A stretch of DNA of 8,379 bases, taken from assembly GCA_028868555.1 (NCBI GenBank), contig JAGWUG010000028.1, positions 1 through 8,379 of the forward strand. The letters run 5' to 3'. The notes below the pieces were generated by a model that had not been told where the DNA came from, searched no databases, and was given only the letters and a program-made list of their open reading frames with translations. A program made the translations under genes and the position numbers. Below are positions 6,389 to 8,379 of the stretch, in pieces (positions within the stretch are counted from its first letter, which is position 1; each line of letters starts with the position of its first letter). The DNA is from Actinomycetales bacterium. GTDB taxonomy: Bacteria > Actinomycetota > Actinomycetes > Actinomycetales > Microbacteriaceae.

Positions 6389-7561
6389 CTACTTGCCGTC
6401 GGAGCGCAGGTTGGTTCGGTAGGCAACAGCAAACCAGCCAGCCAACGCCGCGATGCAAACCACCGAGCTGAGCCACATCAGACCCGACCAACCGAGCGTT
6501 GGCCAGAGCAAAGAAGTGACGGCTGAACCAATCGCCGCAGCAATGAAGTTGGTGGTCACGTAGGTGGCGTTGATGCGGCTGCGTGCCTCGGCAAAGGTGG
6601 TGAGCAGGCGGGTCTGGTTCACCACACCGATGCCCTGTGCGCCAAAGTCCATTACCACCAGCATGATGACCACAAACCAGATGGACTGGTCGGCAAGAGT
6701 GCCGATGGCCAGCGATACCGCCGCGATGATCCAGGCGCTCGCCGAAATGATTCGGGAGTAACCCTTGTCTAGAAGTGGGCCAACCACTCGGGCACCAAAG
6801 GCTCCGGCTGCACCAACCAATCCCCAGAGCCCAATCTGTGCCGAGGTCCAGTGGTAGGGGGCATCGGTGAAGTAGAAGGTGATGCTGGTCCAGACCACGC
6901 TGAATACGAAGAGGCCGCAGGCGCTGACCAGCATGAGACCGAAGCCGCGCGGGTTGCTCCAGAGCAGGCGCGGTGCGCCGGAGAGGAGCGAGAAGTAGTT
7001 CTGAGATGGGCGGGCCGGGAGTTCGGGAATGGCGTTGCGCATCAGGAACATCAGCACCAGGTTGATGCCTCCAACCGTCACCAGGGCAAAGTGCCAGCCC
7101 ACCAGATCGGTCAGGCCTCCGCTCACGGTTCGCGCCAGCAGGATTCCCAGAATCATGCCCGAAACCACCTTGGCCGAGTTCTTGCCGCGGGTTTCATCAT
7201 TGGACAGTTCGTTGGTGAGAGGAACCAGAAGTTGCCCGGAGATGGTGCTGAGTCCGAGCGCCGCCAGCGCGGCCAGGAGCATCCAGTAGCTGGTGGAGAG
7301 GCCGGCGGCAACCAGGCTCAGTCCAGCAAAAGTCAGCAGGATTGGCGCCATCTTTCGGCGGTCAACCAGATCGCCCAGCGGAAGCACGAGAGCGATTCCG
7401 ACGGCATACCCCAGCTGCACCGCGGTGACCAGCCAACCGTTCTGAGAAGTGGTGGTGTGAAGGTCCTTGGTGAGCTCGCCGAGCAGTGGCTGAATCAAAT
7501 AAAGGTTGCCCACGGCAACGCCACTGGCAACGGTAAAAAGGTTGAGCAGGCTTTTCTTCAC
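6389..7561 (-). CDS. Major facilitator superfamily transporter, probable exporter
   Basis: A 390-residue inner-membrane protein with about twelve hydrophobic helices. The N-terminus has NLYLIQPLLGELTKDL (19-34), then NGWLVTAVQLGYAVGIALVLPLGDLVDRRK. LGDLVDRRK (62-70) is MFS motif A in the loop between helices 2 and 3. The pattern resembles AraJ/YgaY-like drug or sugar efflux transporters; the substrate cannot be read from the sequence. The start codon is GTG (7561-7559); an in-frame TAA lies four codons upstream (7573-7571 region), so no longer start exists, and there is no Shine-Dalgarno site. A TAAACT box ends 6 bases before GTG, fitting a leaderless mRNA. It converges on the epimerase gene with only 14 bases between stops and no obvious terminator there. 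Confidence 0.88.
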   Translation of the reverse strand: MKKSLLNLFTVASGVAVGNLYLIQPLLGELTKDLHTTTSQNGWLVTAVQLGYAVGIALVLPLGDLVDRRKMAPILLTFAGLSLVAAGLSTSYWMLLAALAALGLSTISGQLLVPLTNELSNDETRGKNSAKVVSGMILGILLARTVSGGLTDLVGWHFALVTVGGINLVLMFLMRNAIPELPARPSQNYFSLLSGAPRLLWSNPRGFGLMLVSACGLFVFSVVWTSITFYFTDAPYHWTSAQIGLWGLVGAAGAFGARVVGPLLDKGYSRIISASAWIIAAVSLAIGTLADQSIWFVVIMLVVMDFGAQGIGVVNQTRLLTTFAEARSRINATYVTTNFIAAAIGSAVTSLLWPTLGWSGLMWLSSVVCIAALAGWFAVAYRTNLRSDGK

Positions 7562-7567
7562 GCCGTC

Positions 7568-7596
7568 AGTTTATGAGTCAAAAGCGCATCGGTGAA
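7568..7596 (-). promoter_or_regulatory. Possible leaderless promoter of the MFS gene
   Basis: On the minus strand TTCACC (7596-7591, four of six matches to TTGACA) is 17 bases from TAAACT (7573-7568), a TANNNT box. Transcription would begin about at the GTG at 7561. The -35 overlaps one arm of the inverted octamer pair. Confidence 0.5.
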
Positions 7597-7630
7597 TGGT
7601 TTTGACAGGCACTGTTAGTGCCACCGATGC
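7586..7630. repeat. Inverted pair of the iterated octamer, 9-bp arms
   Basis: GCATCGGTG (7586-7594) and CACCGATGC (7622-7630) are exact reverse complements separated by 27 bases. They lie between purU and the MFS gene, after the purU stop and over the MFS -35. The arrangement recalls inverted uptake-sequence pairs that act as terminators in Neisseria and Haemophilus, though no T run is seen here. Confidence 0.7.
7608..7622. promoter_or_regulatory. Short perfect hairpin or operator GGCACT-GTT-AGTGCC
   Basis: Six-base arms pair perfectly around a three-base loop. It is 37 bases past the purU stop and 12 bases upstream of the MFS -35. It may help end purU transcription, though only TGTCAAAA follows on that strand, or may bind a regulator of the MFS gene. 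Confidence 0.5.
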
Positions 7631-7641
7631 CCAGGCGCGAC

Positions 7642-7671
7642 TAGCTAAAGATGCCGGATTAGCTAAAGATG
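7642..7671. repeat. 12-bp direct repeat around the purU stop codon
   Basis: TAGCTAAAGATG occurs at 7642-7653 and 7660-7671, an 18-base period. The second copy encodes the end of PurU (Ile-Phe-Ser-stop on the minus strand). The first is in the same frame just past the stop and reads Ile-Phe-Ser-TAG, so the gene's last codons appear to have been tandemly duplicated. Confidence 0.75.
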
Positions 7672-8379
7672 ATGGTGCGGTGACCGTCTAGCAGAACGCG
7701 GCGCTCGGCAAACCAGCGCACGGCCTGGGTTAGGGTCTTGCTCTCCACGTCCTGGCCAATGGAGACCAGCTCCTGCTTGGAGGAGTTGTGGGTCACGCGC
7801 AGCACGTTCTGTTCGATGATCGGACCCTCGTCCAGATCCTCGGTCACGAAGTGAGCGGTTGCACCAATCTGCTTGACGCCTCGGGCGTGAGCCTGACCGT
7901 AAGGGTTGGCACCCTTGAAGCCCGGCAGGAACGAGTGGTGAATGTTGATGATCTTGCCGGCGAACTCCGCGCAGAACTCAGGCGAGAGAATCTGCATGTA
8001 GCGGGCCAAAACAATCAGCTCGATGCCCGCGGTGGCGATGTAGTCGCGCAGCATGTGCTCGAACGCGGCCTTGTCGGCCTCGCTCTTGATGGCGTGAGTC
8101 TCAAAAGGAATGCCGTAGAAGTCGGCCATCGATGCCAGATCCGGGTGGTTTCCGAAGACGGCAGGAACCTCAATTGGCAGCTGGCCGGAACGCTGACGGA
8201 ACAGCATGTCGTTGAGGCAGTGGGCGCTCTTCGAAACCAAAATCAGGGTGCGCATCTTGCGGCCAACCGCGTCCAGCTGCCACTCCATCTCATAGCGGGC
8301 GGCAACCGGGGCCAGCTGACGCTCGAGGTGATCGCGAGGAGCGGCGCTCTCAATCTGCAGGCGCATGAAGAAGCGGCCA
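7659..8379 (-). CDS. purU: Formyltetrahydrofolate deformylase PurU (5' end outside the window)
   Basis: Cytoplasmic hydrolase that converts 10-formyltetrahydrofolate to tetrahydrofolate and formate, balancing one-carbon units and feeding formate to purine synthesis. The visible part is 239 residues; family members are about 280-290, so roughly 45 N-terminal residues are missing. It begins inside the N-terminal ACT regulatory domain (GRFFMRLQIE); the Met at 8366 is internal, not the start. The formyltransferase-fold catalytic domain follows: RTLILVSKSAHCLNDML, ELIVLARYMQILS, INIHHSFLPGFKGANPY (region 7900-7950; the Asn-x-His catalytic pair), GVKQIGATAHFVT and LDEGPIIEQ (7811-7840; catalytic Asp), then VTHNSS. 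The expected Asn, His and Asp are all present. The ACT domain distinguishes it from PurN. It appears monocistronic; the MFS gene follows on the same strand after 97 bases. Confidence 0.95.
   Translation of the reverse strand, partial: GRFFMRLQIESAAPRDHLERQLAPVAARYEMEWQLDAVGRKMRTLILVSKSAHCLNDMLFRQRSGQLPIEVPAVFGNHPDLASMADFYGIPFETHAIKSEADKAAFEHMLRDYIATAGIELIVLARYMQILSPEFCAEFAGKIINIHHSFLPGFKGANPYGQAHARGVKQIGATAHFVTEDLDEGPIIEQNVLRVTHNSSKQELVSIGQDVESKTLTQAVRWFAERRVLLDGHRTIIFS

Larger units (their letters stand above)
311..7629. repeat. Iterated octamer CATCGGTG/CACCGATG, 20 copies
   Basis: Exact copies read CATCGGTG on the plus strand start at 1031, 1627, 2076, 3039, 3260, 3452, 3670, 4609, 4940, 5522, 5975, 6862 and 7587. 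CACCGATG starts at 311, 1896, 3971, 4371, 4892, 6625 and 7622. Three more sites share only the inner seven bases (near 845, 1459 and 3323), so the outer C is part of the motif. Copies inside genes use three codon phases (Ile-Gly, Thr-Asp and Ser-Val) and three copies are intergenic. The counts were made by eye. Function is unknown. Confidence 0.85.

Noticed and set aside
6851..7576. Long open frame of 241 codons on the plus strand opposite the MFS gene
   Set aside because: Its product is rich in Gln, His, Gly and Glu with no recognisable domain, and it lies entirely antisense to a clear twelve-helix MFS protein; it is a shadow frame.
7602..7607. Perfect TTGACA on the plus strand
   Set aside because: No TANNNT box lies 16-18 bases downstream and there is no plus-strand gene to serve.
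8364..8366. ATG as the purU start
   Set aside because: The frame stays open upstream and encodes GRFF, part of the ACT-domain motif, so this Met is internal and the gene continues beyond the window.

Overview
The window looks like a compact, moderately GC-rich actinobacterial chromosome. Intergenic gaps are 14 to 97 bases, bio genes overlap at start/stop codons, and several genes lack a Shine-Dalgarno site but have a TANNNT box just ahead of the start. A BioQ-type TetR repressor next to a bioYMN biotin transporter is an actinobacterial arrangement. Gene content and compactness suggest a small-genome Microbacteriaceae-like organism; this is an inference. There are no RNA genes, insertion sequences, phage genes or CRISPR arrays, so this is ordinary chromosomal backbone by gene content.

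Layout: (1) 1-403, minus strand, the 5' end of a secreted GH13 alpha-amylase. (2) 447-2987, a biotin-uptake locus: a divergent TetR regulator (probable BioQ) on the minus strand, two perfect 13-bp palindromes in the divergent promoter, then bioY-bioM-bioN with overlapping reading frames. (3) 3069-4799, a cytoplasmic family 3 glycoside hydrolase. (4) 4851-6374, an NAD(P)-binding epimerase-like protein with a C-terminal DUF2867-type region (YbjT-like). (5) 6389-7561, minus strand, an MFS transporter starting with GTG. (6) 7659-8379, minus strand, purU (formyltetrahydrofolate deformylase), cut at the window edge.

How the parts work together: BioY is the biotin-binding membrane subunit, BioM the ATPase and BioN the coupling membrane subunit of one ECF importer. 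BioQ most likely represses both itself and bioYMN from the paired palindromes. The amylase and GH3 enzyme suggest use of plant- or algae-type glucans, but they are on opposite strands and not an operon. The other genes appear to be single transcription units.

The most unusual signal is not a gene. The octamer CATCGGTG, or its complement CACCGATG, occurs 20 times in 8.4 kb where about 0.3 would be expected from base composition. It appears in both orientations, in three codon phases and between genes. In two intergenic gaps it forms inverted pairs. This resembles a genome-wide iterated motif such as a DNA uptake sequence or HIP-like element.
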